A stretch of 34,427 bases of DNA, from positions 160,858 through 195,284 of the forward strand of contig NZ_BBZF01000025.1 in the NCBI RefSeq assembly GCF_020884795.1, read 5' to 3'. Position 1 is the stretch's first letter. Each line of letters begins with the position of its first letter. The stretch comes from Micromonospora okii. GTDB lineage: Bacteria; Actinomycetota; Actinomycetes; Mycobacteriales; Micromonosporaceae. Of this stretch, positions 1 to 8,288 are shown piece after piece. The notes under the pieces are model-generated. The model ran no database searches and was not told where the DNA came from. It was given only the letters and a program-made list of their open reading frames with translations. Both the position numbers and the translations under genes were made by a program.

Positions 1-3000
1 GTCCCGGTATGCCGCCACCGCCTCGGCGGCCCGGCCCAGCGACCGCAGCCGGCCGGCCAGGTTGGCCAGGGTGGTCGCCTGATCCAGTCGGTCACCGGCC
101 AGCTCCTTGGCCCGAAGCACCTCGGTCAGCAGGTCGAGCGCCTCCGCGTCGCGCTCCGGCGGCATCAGGTTGGTCAGGTCGTTGGTGGCCCGGGCCCAGC
201 CCTGCTCGTTGTTGTTCTCGCGGTAGAGCGCGGCGGCCCGACGCATCAGCAGCATCGCCACCGAACGGGCCCCGTCCTCCACCGGGCTCCGGTCGAGCGG
301 CAGACCGAGGCGCGGCAGCAGCCCGATCAGCCGGAGCAGCTCACCGCCGCTGACCGGTCCGAGTTCCCCGGTGGCGAGCTGGCCGAAGAAGCCGCCGAGG
401 GTGTGCAGTTGGGCCGCCTGGGCGGTCTGGTGGCCGGTGCGTACCGCGATCGACCAGGCGCGTTCGTAGGCGGTCACCGCCGCCGGCAGGTCGCCCAGTT
501 CCGCGTACAGGTTTCCGAGACCGGCCTGGATCGACCCCTCGGCGAGGGTGCCGTGCGGACCAGGGGCCCGACGGACCAGGGTCAGGGCCTGCTGGAGGTC
601 GGCGAGGGCGCGGTGGCGGTGGCCGATCGTGGCCCGCACCCGGGCCCGTGCGGTGTACGTCTCGGCCAGGAGGAGTTCCCTGCCGTCCGGTGCGGTGCCC
701 CATGCGTCGATCAGCCGGTCGTAGCCGGTCAGCGCCGCACGAAGTTCACCCCGCTGCCGATGGACTCCGGCGAGGATCGTCGCCGCCGCCAGGGTGTCGA
801 CCTCCGCGTCGGACCGGGCCGCGAAGATCCCTTGGGCGGTGCGGGCCCGGTCGAGCGCCCGGTCGAGGTCCCCACCGGCCCAGCTGACCAGCGCATCGGC
901 CAGCGTCAGCCGGGCCAGGGTGTACTCGTTCTCCGTTGGCAGCCGGCAGGCCAACACCACCCAGCGGCGGGCCCGGTCGATCTCCTCGGCCGGAACGTTG
1001 ATGCCGAGCGGGGCCGGAGCGCGTTGCGGGATGGCCGGGCCGACCATCGCGGACGTGCCGGCATAGGCCCGGCGGGCCGCGTCGAAGGCTGTCGTGTCGA
1101 TCAGATAGCGCGCGCTCGGCTCGACGGCCACCTGCGCGCTGCCCGATGACGCGTCCGCTTCCGGGGGATGGCGCCGGCCGCCGTCGGGCAGCCCGGCGAC
1201 CGCGAGCTCCACCAGGCGCTCGGCCGGAGCCAGCGCCCTGGTCGTGTCACCCCGGCTCAGCAGCCGGTAGACCACCGCGTTGAGCAGCGCCGCCGCGATC
1301 TCGACGGCGCCCTTGCCGACCCAGCGGTCCACGGCTCGGCCGACGCGCCGCAGCACGTCGTCCACCGCCACCCCGTACTCAAGGGCGCCCCGGAGCTCCT
1401 CCGGGCTGAGGTCCGGATCCCGGTCGAGCGCAGCCCTCACCCGCAGCGCCACAGCCTTACCGGGATCGGGTGGCGGCGGTGGGGAGAGCCGGATCTCGTC
1501 GACGATGGCCCGGATCAGGGCCGCCTGCGGGTCGGTCAGCTTCGCCGTCAGGGCCGCGACGTCGATCCGACGGGGGGCACGACCGGCAGCGCGACGATCG
1601 GTGCGGCGGCCGGCAAGCCTCTCGGTGGAGTTCGCGAGTCCGTCGACGACGATGGCGCCCACCGCCGCGAGCAGCGGCCCGGCGCCGGGGAGACCGACGC
1701 TGGCCTCCAGCCACGTCCGAATCTCCTTCAGCGCGACAGGGTGCCCATGGGCGGCTCCCGCGACGGTCCGGACGAGCTCGCGGTGCCGTTGCCGGGCGTC
1801 GTACAGCGCCGCCGGCAGGTCCGCCGGAGTCGCCAGCAGGCGGGCCCGCCCGGCCAGGGCGTCCGAGGCGTGGCCGACGATCCGGGCGTCGGTGTCGTCA
1901 AGGCCGGCGACGAGCCGGTCCGGATCGCGGACCCCGTCGGCCATCGCCCGTAGGGTAGCCACCAGCCGCGTCCACTCCGGGCTCTGTTCCCGCAGGTCCA
2001 GGTACTCGTCCAGGGCGCGGCGGGCCCGGTCGTCGCCGCCGACGGCGGCGACCAGGGTGGCGATCGCCGGCTCCCAGCGGCGCAGCATCCTGTTGGCATA
2101 CCGGCTCAGCCGCGCCGCCGCCCCCCCGCGCAGCGTCGGCACCAGTTCGGCGAGGATCGCGCCGAGCGCTTCGGCGTCGAGGCCGAACTCCGACGCCAAG
2201 GCTACGAACTCGACCCCGTCCACCCGCTCCACCTCGGCGACCAGCCATTCGACGCACACCCCGTCGAGCAGGTCGTCGCCGGGCACGCGGGCCACGATCT
2301 CACTGACCGTCGCTTCGAGTTCGGCCTCGTCGTCGGTGAGCCGGTGCACCACTGCGGCGGCGAGCCCGTGCGCCAGCCGCTGTGCCGCCGCTGGTCCGGG
2401 CAGGTAGTCGGCGAGGTGCCGGTGTGCGGTGGCGACCGTGTGCCGGTCCGGATACCGGTAGGCCAGTGCGAGGGTGGCCAGTTGCAGCTCGACGGCCGCT
2501 TCCCGATCTCCCCGCGCCCAGGCGACCGTGCCCCGGCTGCCGAGCACCCCGGTCAGACCGGGCCCGTCGTCGGCGTCGGTGAAGACCTCCTGGCAGTAGA
2601 GCAGCACGGTGTCGGCGGCATCGAGTTCACCGACCGCCCGCAGCGCGATCGATCGGCTGAGCTGTGCCCGGGCGACCTCGACCGGTGACGCCTCTCGGGC
2701 GTCGAGGAGGGCCAGATGCAGGTCGCTGAAGCCGAGCGCGGCACGCCACTCCTCCAGGGCGACGGCGGTGCTGCGGCCGACGTCCAGCAGCACCTCCCGT
2801 ACCTCGCCACCGCTGACAACCTCGTCGGCCCCGCCGTCAGCCCCGTGAACGGCCCCGTCGGCAGCCGAGGCGGGATCGGGTAGTTCACCCAGGAGCTCCA
2901 CGATTCGGGGCAGGGCCTCGTCGTGGCGGCCCAACCTGTGTAGCAGGCGCAGGTGCTGCACCTCGGCGGCGCGTTGGCTCCACGGCCCGACCGGTGCCTC

Positions 3001-3252
3001 ACCGGCCAGGTCACGGCTCTGCTCGTTGACGGCGAACGCGGCCCGGAACCGACCGAGCCGGATCAGCACCTCGGTCAGGTTGAGGCTCGCCTCGAAGGCG
3101 CCGCGCAGGTCCGCGTCGCGTAGCCGGTCGGCGAGCAGCTCACGCAGCATCTGCTCCAGCGCCGGCAGCGGCAACTCGTTCAGCAGACGCCGCAGCTCCT
3201 CCGGGCCGGGCCCGTCGTTTCCGCCCTGCCCGGCGTCCCTGCTGCTGGCCAT
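1..3252 (-). CDS. Large TPR-type helical-repeat protein (partial, C-terminus outside window)
   Basis: An open minus-strand frame of at least 1084 codons begins with ATG at 3252, preceded by a good GGAGGGAG ribosome site, and runs off the left edge with no stop. The protein is almost wholly alpha-helical. TPR-like helix pairs with the usual A-x-x-x-Y/W-x-x-A spacing are clear in the last 250 visible residues (near the window edge, around RAAEAVAAYRD), and similar looser repeats occur in the first 250. The middle, rich in Arg/Asp/Ala, is less repeat-like. I see no enzyme motif and no membrane segment. It is the last gene of a four-gene operon, 24 bp after the membrane/SAF gene. TPR proteins usually act as scaffolds or sensors, and next to a CHAT protease a role in recognising partners or substrates is likely, but that is inference. 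The true length is unknown. Confidence 0.85.
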   Translation of the reverse strand, partial: MASSRDAGQGGNDGPGPEELRRLLNELPLPALEQMLRELLADRLRDADLRGAFEASLNLTEVLIRLGRFRAAFAVNEQSRDLAGEAPVGPWSQRAAEVQHLRLLHRLGRHDEALPRIVELLGELPDPASAADGAVHGADGGADEVVSGGEVREVLLDVGRSTAVALEEWRAALGFSDLHLALLDAREASPVEVARAQLSRSIALRAVGELDAADTVLLYCQEVFTDADDGPGLTGVLGSRGTVAWARGDREAAVELQLATLALAYRYPDRHTVATAHRHLADYLPGPAAAQRLAHGLAAAVVHRLTDDEAELEATVSEIVARVPGDDLLDGVCVEWLVAEVERVDGVEFVALASEFGLDAEALGAILAELVPTLRGGAAARLSRYANRMLRRWEPAIATLVAAVGGDDRARRALDEYLDLREQSPEWTRLVATLRAMADGVRDPDRLVAGLDDTDARIVGHASDALAGRARLLATPADLPAALYDARQRHRELVRTVAGAAHGHPVALKEIRTWLEASVGLPGAGPLLAAVGAIVVDGLANSTERLAGRRTDRRAAGRAPRRIDVAALTAKLTDPQAALIRAIVDEIRLSPPPPPDPGKAVALRVRAALDRDPDLSPEELRGALEYGVAVDDVLRRVGRAVDRWVGKGAVEIAAALLNAVVYRLLSRGDTTRALAPAERLVELAVAGLPDGGRRHPPEADASSGSAQVAVEPSARYLIDTTAFDAARRAYAGTSAMVGPAIPQRAPAPLGINVPAEEIDRARRWVVLACRLPTENEYTLARLTLADALVSWAGGDLDRALDRARTAQGIFAARSDAEVDTLAAATILAGVHRQRGELRAALTGYDRLIDAWGTAPDGRELLLAETYTARARVRATIGHRHRALADLQQALTLVRRAPGPHGTLAEGSIQAGLGNLYAELGDLPAAVTAYERAWSIAVRTGHQTAQAAQLHTLGGFFGQLATGELGPVSGGELLRLIGLLPRLGLPLDRSPVEDGARSVAMLLMRRAAALYRENNNEQGWARATNDLTNLMPPERDAEALDLLTEVLRAKELAGDRLDQATTLANLAGRLRSLGRAAEAVAAYRD

Positions 3253-3276
3253 CTGGCTCCCTCCGGTGGCGGGCGG

Positions 3277-4842
3277 TCAATCGACGACGACATGCACCGC
3301 ACCACCGGCGGCGAGGGCCAGCAGTCGGTCGAGCCGGGTGCTGGGGACGGCCACCACCAGGGGGCGCGGATCGCGGTCGATCCGGTCGAGTACCAGTACG
3401 TCGACGAAGCGCTCCGGAGGTGCCGCCGGCCCCGTCTCCGGTGCCGCCGGAACCGCCACCAGAGTCACCCGCTCGCCCCGCCCGATCCGATCGGCCAGGC
3501 CGGTGGCGGGCACCGCCACGACGGTGCGGCCAGCCAGCGCCCCGCCGGGCAGCTTCGGCCCCAGTTCCCGGGTACGCAGCGGCCGGCCCTTCGCCACGGC
3601 ACGAACGGTGTAGCGACCGAGGAGCTCGTCGAGCTCCTTCCTGCCCGGCCGTCCCCGCACGTCGGCGGCGGCCAGCACGTGGAACGCCGGCAACGCCCGG
3701 GCGGCCACCGGGGTGCCACCGGCACGGCTCGCGGCGACGACGGCCGCCCCGCCCCCGAGCAGCAGGACGACCACGAGCGCGACCGCCCGCACCGGAAAGA
3801 GCCGGCGCCGACCCGCGGTACCCGGCGCGGCACCGGCCGACGGAGCGCTCGCGGCCGACGGGGTGGCCGTTTCCGGCTGCTGCGCCACCCCGGGCGACAC
3901 GGTGGACGCCGGTCGGCTCGACCCGGTGAGCTCCGCCGACTCCGCCTGCTCGACCGACTGCGGATACCGCAGGGCAGACGCGCGGTCACTGTCCGGCCAG
4001 CCGGAATACCAGACCTTGCCGAGCTGGCGCCACTGCTCCCGCTCCGCTCCGAAGCTCGGTGGCAGCTCCAGCCGCATCGCCTCCAGCAACGCGAACCGGT
4101 GCACGTCGAACGCGGTCCGGACCAGCTGCGCGTACGGCACTGCCGCCCGCGCCGCCGCCCGGTAGCCCAGCAGCGCGACGCCGATTCCGCCCCACACGCA
4201 GGCGACGGCGCCGTACCAGGGCAGGAGTGCCGCGGCGAGCCCGCCACCGAGCAGTGCGAAGACAGCGCCCAGGACACTGATGGTCGCCGCCGCCTCCAGA
4301 CTGGTGGCCGCGCCGGAGAAGGCGGCGACGAACTGCTCGGGCAGCACCACGTAGAGCCTCGGCCAGGCCGCCGTCCCATCCAGGCCGTACCGGTCGGCGT
4401 GCTCCTCGGCGGCGCGCAGCACGTTGCCGAGCCGGGTGGGCAGCACCCGGTCCGCCCGACGCGGATAGCCGAGGAAGAGCATCGGGTCCCCGGCCGTCCG
4501 ACCGGCGTGCACCCGCTGGTGGCGGGCGGTCAGCTGCCGACCGAGCCAGGTCAGGCCGGGCAGCGCCGGCCAGTAGCCGCTGAACAGCCGGATCAGGCCG
4601 GTGCGCCAGGCGGTCAGCAGTTGTCCGAGCAGGATGGTCAGCAGGGCCAGCGCGATGACCAGGGCGGCGCTGCCCTCGGCGCCGAGCCCGCTCCACCAGG
4701 TGCGGGCCGTCCCCCACCCGACCCCGGCCACGACCACCGTGCCCAGCGTGCCGACGAACGCCAGCAGCGGTAGCCACACCGCGGTCAGCTGGCGACGGTC
4801 CAGCAGCGCGGTCGCGGACTCGAAGAGGGCGCCCACCGTCAC
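3277..4842 (-). CDS. Multi-pass membrane protein with C-terminal SAF-like domain
   Basis: 521 residues; the ATG at 4842 overlaps the stop of the upstream gene (ATGA), so translation is probably coupled. Hydrophobic segments lie near residues 20-42 and 57-78, then a pair near 183-228, then a single helix at about 351-372 after a low-complexity Ala/Ser/Pro linker. The stretch PTRLGNVLRAAEEHADRYGL (about 135-154) followed by WPRLYVVLP looks like a conserved cytosolic or interfacial core. After the last helix, residues 383-470 have the look of an SAF domain (a beta-rich fold found in CpaB pilus-assembly proteins and antifreeze-like sugar-binding domains), with VRAVAKGRPLRTREL as the central turn. 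The topology would place the SAF-like part outside the cell if the number of spans is five. It could be a membrane anchor, effector or substrate for the CHAT protease encoded upstream; this is untested. Confidence 0.8.
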   Translation of the reverse strand: MTVGALFESATALLDRRQLTAVWLPLLAFVGTLGTVVVAGVGWGTARTWWSGLGAEGSAALVIALALLTILLGQLLTAWRTGLIRLFSGYWPALPGLTWLGRQLTARHQRVHAGRTAGDPMLFLGYPRRADRVLPTRLGNVLRAAEEHADRYGLDGTAAWPRLYVVLPEQFVAAFSGAATSLEAAATISVLGAVFALLGGGLAAALLPWYGAVACVWGGIGVALLGYRAAARAAVPYAQLVRTAFDVHRFALLEAMRLELPPSFGAEREQWRQLGKVWYSGWPDSDRASALRYPQSVEQAESAELTGSSRPASTVSPGVAQQPETATPSAASAPSAGAAPGTAGRRRLFPVRAVALVVVLLLGGGAAVVAASRAGGTPVAARALPAFHVLAAADVRGRPGRKELDELLGRYTVRAVAKGRPLRTRELGPKLPGGALAGRTVVAVPATGLADRIGRGERVTLVAVPAAPETGPAAPPERFVDVLVLDRIDRDPRPLVVAVPSTRLDRLLALAAGGAVHVVVD

Positions 4843-5381
4843 CGCCAGTCCGGTTCGAGCCGGTGCCCGCCGGCCGCGCAGTCCCGGTCCGGCTCCGGGA
4901 ACTCGTCGAGGGCGTTGAGGGCTCCGCAGTACGCGCAGAAGATCCGGATCGGGGCCGTCGGGGGCCGTAACCGCCCGGCCAGGAGCGGATCACCCATGAC
5001 ACCCGGATCCGGGGGCGCCAGCACGTCGGTGCCGTACGCCGCCCACTTGTCGCCGTCCAACTGCCGCAACAGCTGTTCCCCGAGCGCCTCGGCGGGAACG
5101 ACGCCAACCGGACGCCCGGAGTCGTCGGCCACCACCAGCGCCGGGAGGTGCTCGTCCAGCAGCCGGAAAAGGGCATTCGACGTCAACAGCTCGTCCACCG
5201 GCGTCGACGCCGCGACGAGCAGTGCCGGACCCCGGCCGGCCGGGCCGACCACCCAGCGTGGTGTCCCCCGCTCGTCGACCCCCAGGGTCAGCTCGTCGGT
5301 CCGTTCCGGCGGCGTCGAGTCCGCCTCGACGACACGATGGTCGGTGCGCGTCAGATCCCGTGCGGACAGGCTCACACTCAC
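4839..5381 (-). CDS. Small protein with half-CBS-like region and C-terminal zinc ribbon
   Basis: 180 residues from a GTG at 5381; a second in-frame GTG two codons later (5375) is better spaced from the GGGAG site, so the exact start is uncertain. Residues about 60-110 (LLDEHLPALVVADDSGRPVG, then VVPAEAL) have the strand-helix pattern of a CBS half-domain, which elsewhere binds adenine nucleotides. The C-terminus carries C149-x2-C152 and, after an acidic loop, C168 and H173, a likely single zinc site. No membrane segment. It sits between the CHAT gene (93 bp upstream) and the membrane/SAF gene (4-base overlap), so it is probably co-expressed with both. A regulatory or adaptor role is the simplest reading. 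No direct evidence of ligand. Confidence 0.8.
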   Translation of the reverse strand: MSVSLSARDLTRTDHRVVEADSTPPERTDELTLGVDERGTPRWVVGPAGRGPALLVAASTPVDELLTSNALFRLLDEHLPALVVADDSGRPVGVVPAEALGEQLLRQLDGDKWAAYGTDVLAPPDPGVMGDPLLAGRLRPPTAPIRIFCAYCGALNALDEFPEPDRDCAAGGHRLEPDWR

Positions 5382-5474
5382 GCTCCCGGTTCTTTCCTGC
5401 TCGGCCGGTCGGGTCCATGGTCCACAGGTCGAGGGCTGTCCCGCCCCGTCGGCCGTTCGTCGCGTCCCACCCGG

Positions 5475-6806
5475 TCAGCCCCAGTCTCCGACAAGGACGA
5501 ACGGCGCCCAGAAGAAGAAGCTGCCGTACAACCGGCGACCGAGGTCGACCGGAACCCGGACACCCGTTCCGGCCAGGAAGCGGGCCCGATGCAGGACGTT
5601 CTCCACCCGCCGGCGGTCGCGGGCGGTGCCGGCCAGCGTCAGGGCCGCCTGCGCGGCGTTGGTCGCGCCGACGAAGTCCCGGGCCACCAGTCGGATCCGC
5701 GCCTCGGCGAGGGCGAGCCGCGACGCCGCCGGATGGTCGGCCCCGGCGCTGTCGCGGGCCTGCCCGACGTAGGCGAGGACGTCTGCGATGGTCCGGCGGC
5801 GCAACCACGACTGGGCCCGGTGCAGCGCCACCACGGCCGGCGGCCCGTCGCCGAGGCCCCGGTAGAACTCGTCGAGCAGCATCGCGGTGGAGAGTTCGTC
5901 GACCTTCCAGAGGCTCACCAGCACGGCCGGCGAACCGGCGTAGAGCAGGGCCCGGATCAGGCCGAGCATCTCGTCCCCGGGCCGAGTGTCGGAGACACCG
6001 GTACGACACGCGGCCAGCACCACCAGCGTCCCGGTCAGTCGCATCCCCAACATGTCGGTGGCGGTGAGGCGACCGTCGGCCAGCTCGACGCCGGAGCCCA
6101 TGGGCGCCTCCGGATCGAACACGCCGTGCGCGCCCACGTGCAGGATCCCCGGTGGTGGTCGGTGGCCGGTGTCGGCGGTCACCGCGTCCGGGGTCGGGCC
6201 GCCGAGCCGGCGCAGCAGCTCGGCCCGGCTGGCGTCGGCGCCCTGCATCCGGTCGCAGTCGAACCGTCCGGTGAGCGCGGTGGCGTGCACCTGCCCGAAG
6301 GTCAACGGTTCGGTGCCGGGCGGGTCGGCGACCACCAGCGCGGTCGACCGGGGACCACGCCGGTTGGCCTGGCAGTAGCGCAGCACCGAGGCGCTCGGCG
6401 TGTAGACCACCGGGTGCGCGTCGGCCAGTCGCGCACCCCGACAGGGCACGGCGTGCAGCGGCACCCGGTGCAGCGGCCCGTGCGGCACCAGGTAGATCCA
6501 GTCGCCGGGCCGTATCCGGTCGAAGATCGGCGCGACCAGACCGACCAGTACCGGATTGCCGAGGACGGCGGTGGCCTGCTCCAGTGCGGCCGGATCCTCG
6601 GCCACCCGGTCCAGCGCGTGCACCATCGGTACCACCAGCTTGTCGAGCTGTCCGGCGTCCACCGGCACGGTCACCAGCTCCGGCTCGGCGGACTCCGCGG
6701 TGATGAAGAAGATCAACGCCCGGTCCCCGGTGAGGTAGTACTCGACCAGGACCAGCCGCCCGACTGAGGGGTCGCGCTCCTCGGGTTGGGACTTCCGCCG
6801 GTGCAT
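5475..6806 (-). CDS. CHAT-domain (caspase-like) cysteine protease
   Basis: 443 residues if started at the ATG at 6806, which has a GGGAG site; an in-frame ATG at 6899 would add 31 residues with a weaker site. The protein is a CHAT domain, the bacterial relative of separase/caspase proteases. The catalytic dyad is intact: His227 in LHVGAHGVF and Cys267 in VVLAACRTG, followed by the typical GDEMLGLIRALLYAGSPAVL and VSLWKVDE segments. N-terminal VEYYLTGDRALIFFI and WIYLVPHGPLHRVPLHAV are also standard for the family. Residues about 355-410 form a short helical tail with TPR-like character, and the end (FFWAPFVLVGDWG) is the common CHAT terminus. First gene of the four-gene operon. In other systems CHAT proteases are switched on by TPR or sensor partners and cleave a dedicated target; the target here is unknown. 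Confidence 0.92.
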   Translation of the reverse strand: MHRRKSQPEERDPSVGRLVLVEYYLTGDRALIFFITAESAEPELVTVPVDAGQLDKLVVPMVHALDRVAEDPAALEQATAVLGNPVLVGLVAPIFDRIRPGDWIYLVPHGPLHRVPLHAVPCRGARLADAHPVVYTPSASVLRYCQANRRGPRSTALVVADPPGTEPLTFGQVHATALTGRFDCDRMQGADASRAELLRRLGGPTPDAVTADTGHRPPPGILHVGAHGVFDPEAPMGSGVELADGRLTATDMLGMRLTGTLVVLAACRTGVSDTRPGDEMLGLIRALLYAGSPAVLVSLWKVDELSTAMLLDEFYRGLGDGPPAVVALHRAQSWLRRRTIADVLAYVGQARDSAGADHPAASRLALAEARIRLVARDFVGATNAAQAALTLAGTARDRRRVENVLHRARFLAGTGVRVPVDLGRRLYGSFFFWAPFVLVGDWG

Positions 6807-6899
6807 GGCTCGGCTCCCGTCGAGTAGGTGGGCGACCGCTGGCGCCTCCGCCAACTCCCCATGGTGTGGCGCGACGTACCGGGGACCAGTGTCCGACAT

Positions 6900-7242
6900 G
6901 GCGTCGAGGGTGTGATCCTGCGAGGTGACCGACCGCGGTCGCAACGCCGCCGGCTGTCCCGTTCCCGACAACACTTCGGGACGGGCGGGGCGCCTGTGCC
7001 CCGCCCTCACCGGTACGGCGGATCTTCTACCACCTGAGTCTGGCGGGCATCCCGCATTGGAGATCGTCCTCAGTCGATTCCGACCAGGTGGCCGAGAATG
7101 ATCGTTGTGGCCGCCAGCAGCGGTTCCACCCTCTTGGCCGGGCGAGGGGGCGGGGCCAGCCATGGTGTCAATCGATGACGTTCCGCCGATGGAGTCACCG
7201 GCGGCAAGCTGAGACGTGTCCCCTGGAATCGAAAGGACGCTC
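6900..7242. other. Divergent intergenic region with two overlapping hairpins
   Basis: This 343-bp gap separates the CHAT operon (minus) from the broken GMC gene (plus). On either strand it can form a 9-bp hairpin (6983-6991 with 6998-7006, loop of six) and a second 10-bp hairpin with one bulged base (6958-6968 with 6976-6985). The two share 6983-6985 and so cannot both be fully formed. Nothing here looks like coding sequence. No convincing -35/-10 pair was found. Confidence 0.5.
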
Positions 7243-7560
7243 ATGTCTGGGGTGGAGCCCGACACCTGGCAAGATCCGGACGAGATCGCTCGCCGGGTGC
7301 AGGACGGAAGACTCACCCGGCGGACCCTGCTCAAGGTGTTCGGTGTGTCGGCGGTGTCGGTCGGACTCGCGTCGACCACGGGAACGGCGAACGCGGCATC
7401 CCGCCGCTACGACTACGTCATCGTGGGGGCGGGCTCCGCCGGGTGCACGTTGGCTGCGCGACTGCTGGCGGACTCGCGGGCGAGTGTGCTGCTGACCGAG
7501 GCCGGCGGTACGAACGACCTGCCGGAGGTCCGGGACTTCACGAAGTCGGGCACGCTGACG
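7243..7560 (+). pseudogene. Truncated GMC-family FAD oxidoreductase (N-terminal remnant)
   Basis: An ATG at 7243 with an AAAGGA ribosome site opens a frame that starts like a Tat-exported GMC oxidoreductase: a twin-arginine signal (TRRTLLKVFGVSAVSVGLAS) followed by the FAD-binding YDYVIVGAGSAGCTLAARLL and an E-AGG motif (TEAGGTNDLPEVRDFTK). Family members are about 500 residues or more. Here recognisable homology stops after roughly 100 residues, near 7545, and the open frame (to 8040) continues as Pro/Arg-rich sequence with no GMC features: no substrate domain and no C-terminal His/Asn catalytic pair. The break lies beside a perfect 8-bp hairpin (7583-7601). It is best read as a deletion remnant; whether a short exported fragment is still made is unknown. 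Confidence 0.8.
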
Positions 7561-7849
7561 GCGCCGGGCTCGGGGCTCATCCGGCGGCTTTCGAAGCCGC
7601 CCGCTCGGCCCTCGACCACCAGGTGGGGGCCGCACGGTGTGCGCGGCGCTGACCGGCATGCCGTACGTCCTGTTCGCACCATCGACGTGATCCGCTGTTT
7701 CGACCTGTTGGGCCGTCGTCCGCGCCCCTCGCGACAGCAGCGTGGGCCTCTTCGCCACCCTCGGCCGGCCCCGGGCGTCACCCGCACATCCCTGTGCTGC
7801 GGTGGCCGCCCGGTCGCCGTACCGGCTGCGATCGGTGACCTCGGCGGTT
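7546..7849. other. Non-coding or decayed stretch after the GMC remnant
   Basis: No intact gene is supported. A hairpin with an 8-bp stem and TCG loop lies at 7583-7601. Between about 7580 and 7690 two frames read fairly protein-like on either side of a shift (AAFEAARSALDHQVGAA, then AALTGMPYVLFAPST before a stop), which may be the eroded end of another gene. I do not recognise the family. Confidence 0.35.
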
Positions 7850-8110
7850 CTAGCCCGGCAGCCAAGCCCGGAAGTACCAGCCGTTGTATTCGCCGTTGGG
7901 CAGGGTGCGATATTCGCAGCCGTTGCTCACCTCGCCCCAGTAGCTGGCCTCGATGCGGTGGAGCTCACACTCGTCGTAGGACACGAAATAGCCGTTCCAG
8001 TCGAATGGCACGGCGGCGGCCGGGGTCGGCTGGACCGTGAAGCTGACGGCTGCTGCGGCGGCGGCGACAACCGCGAGACGGGTGAGCCGGCGGCGGCGCG
8101 GCTGGGGCAT
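7850..8110 (-). CDS. Small secreted protein with two cysteines
   Basis: 86 residues from an ATG at 8110 with a strong GGAGGG ribosome site. The N-terminus is a clear Sec signal peptide: basic start (PQPRRRRLTR), Ala/Val core, and a likely cleavage after PTPAAA near residue 33. The predicted mature protein is about 53 residues, aromatic-rich (many Tyr and Trp), with exactly two cysteines (in YDECEL and NGCEYR) that could form one disulfide. No lipobox. I do not recognise the family; small secreted proteins of this look are common in actinomycetes and some are enzyme inhibitors, but nothing here shows that. It stands alone, flanked by the GMC remnant and the divergent DinB-like gene. Confidence 0.7.
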   Translation of the reverse strand: MPQPRRRRLTRLAVVAAAAAAVSFTVQPTPAAAVPFDWNGYFVSYDECELHRIEASYWGEVSNGCEYRTLPNGEYNGWYFRAWLPG

Positions 8111-8186
8111 GGCGATTCCCTCCAGGGTGACGACGAACCTACCCGGCCATCATAGATCCATGATCGCCGATTTGATTATCCGCCAT

Positions 8187-8231
8187 TCGGGCAGCCCGGA
8201 CGTATGACGGGTGGCGTCCATGGCTGCCCGA
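8187..8231. repeat. Long imperfect inverted repeat upstream of the DinB-like gene
   Basis: A perfect 10-bp arm pair (8187-8196 with 8222-8231) encloses a second 5-bp pair (8198-8202 with 8215-8219). Together they form a stacked hairpin of 45 nt, 57 bp before the DinB-like start and inside the divergent gap to the small secreted protein gene. It could be an operator, an RNA structure in the leader, or the residue of a mobile element. Confidence 0.5.
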
Positions 8232-8288
8232 GGGAGGCCGCCGATGTCCGACAGTTGCTCCTGAGCGACGTTCTGGAATGCTTCTCCC

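Noticed and set aside
3292..4773. A plus-strand open frame of about 490 codons opposite the membrane/SAF gene
   Set aside because: Gln/Arg/Pro/Gly-rich shadow with no motif; the minus frame has membrane helices, a ribosome site and an operon overlap.
3277..5381. A gasdermin or other pore-forming target next to the CHAT protease
   Set aside because: The membrane protein has ordinary transmembrane helices and a SAF-like domain, not the gasdermin beta-sheet pattern with a short inhibitory tail.
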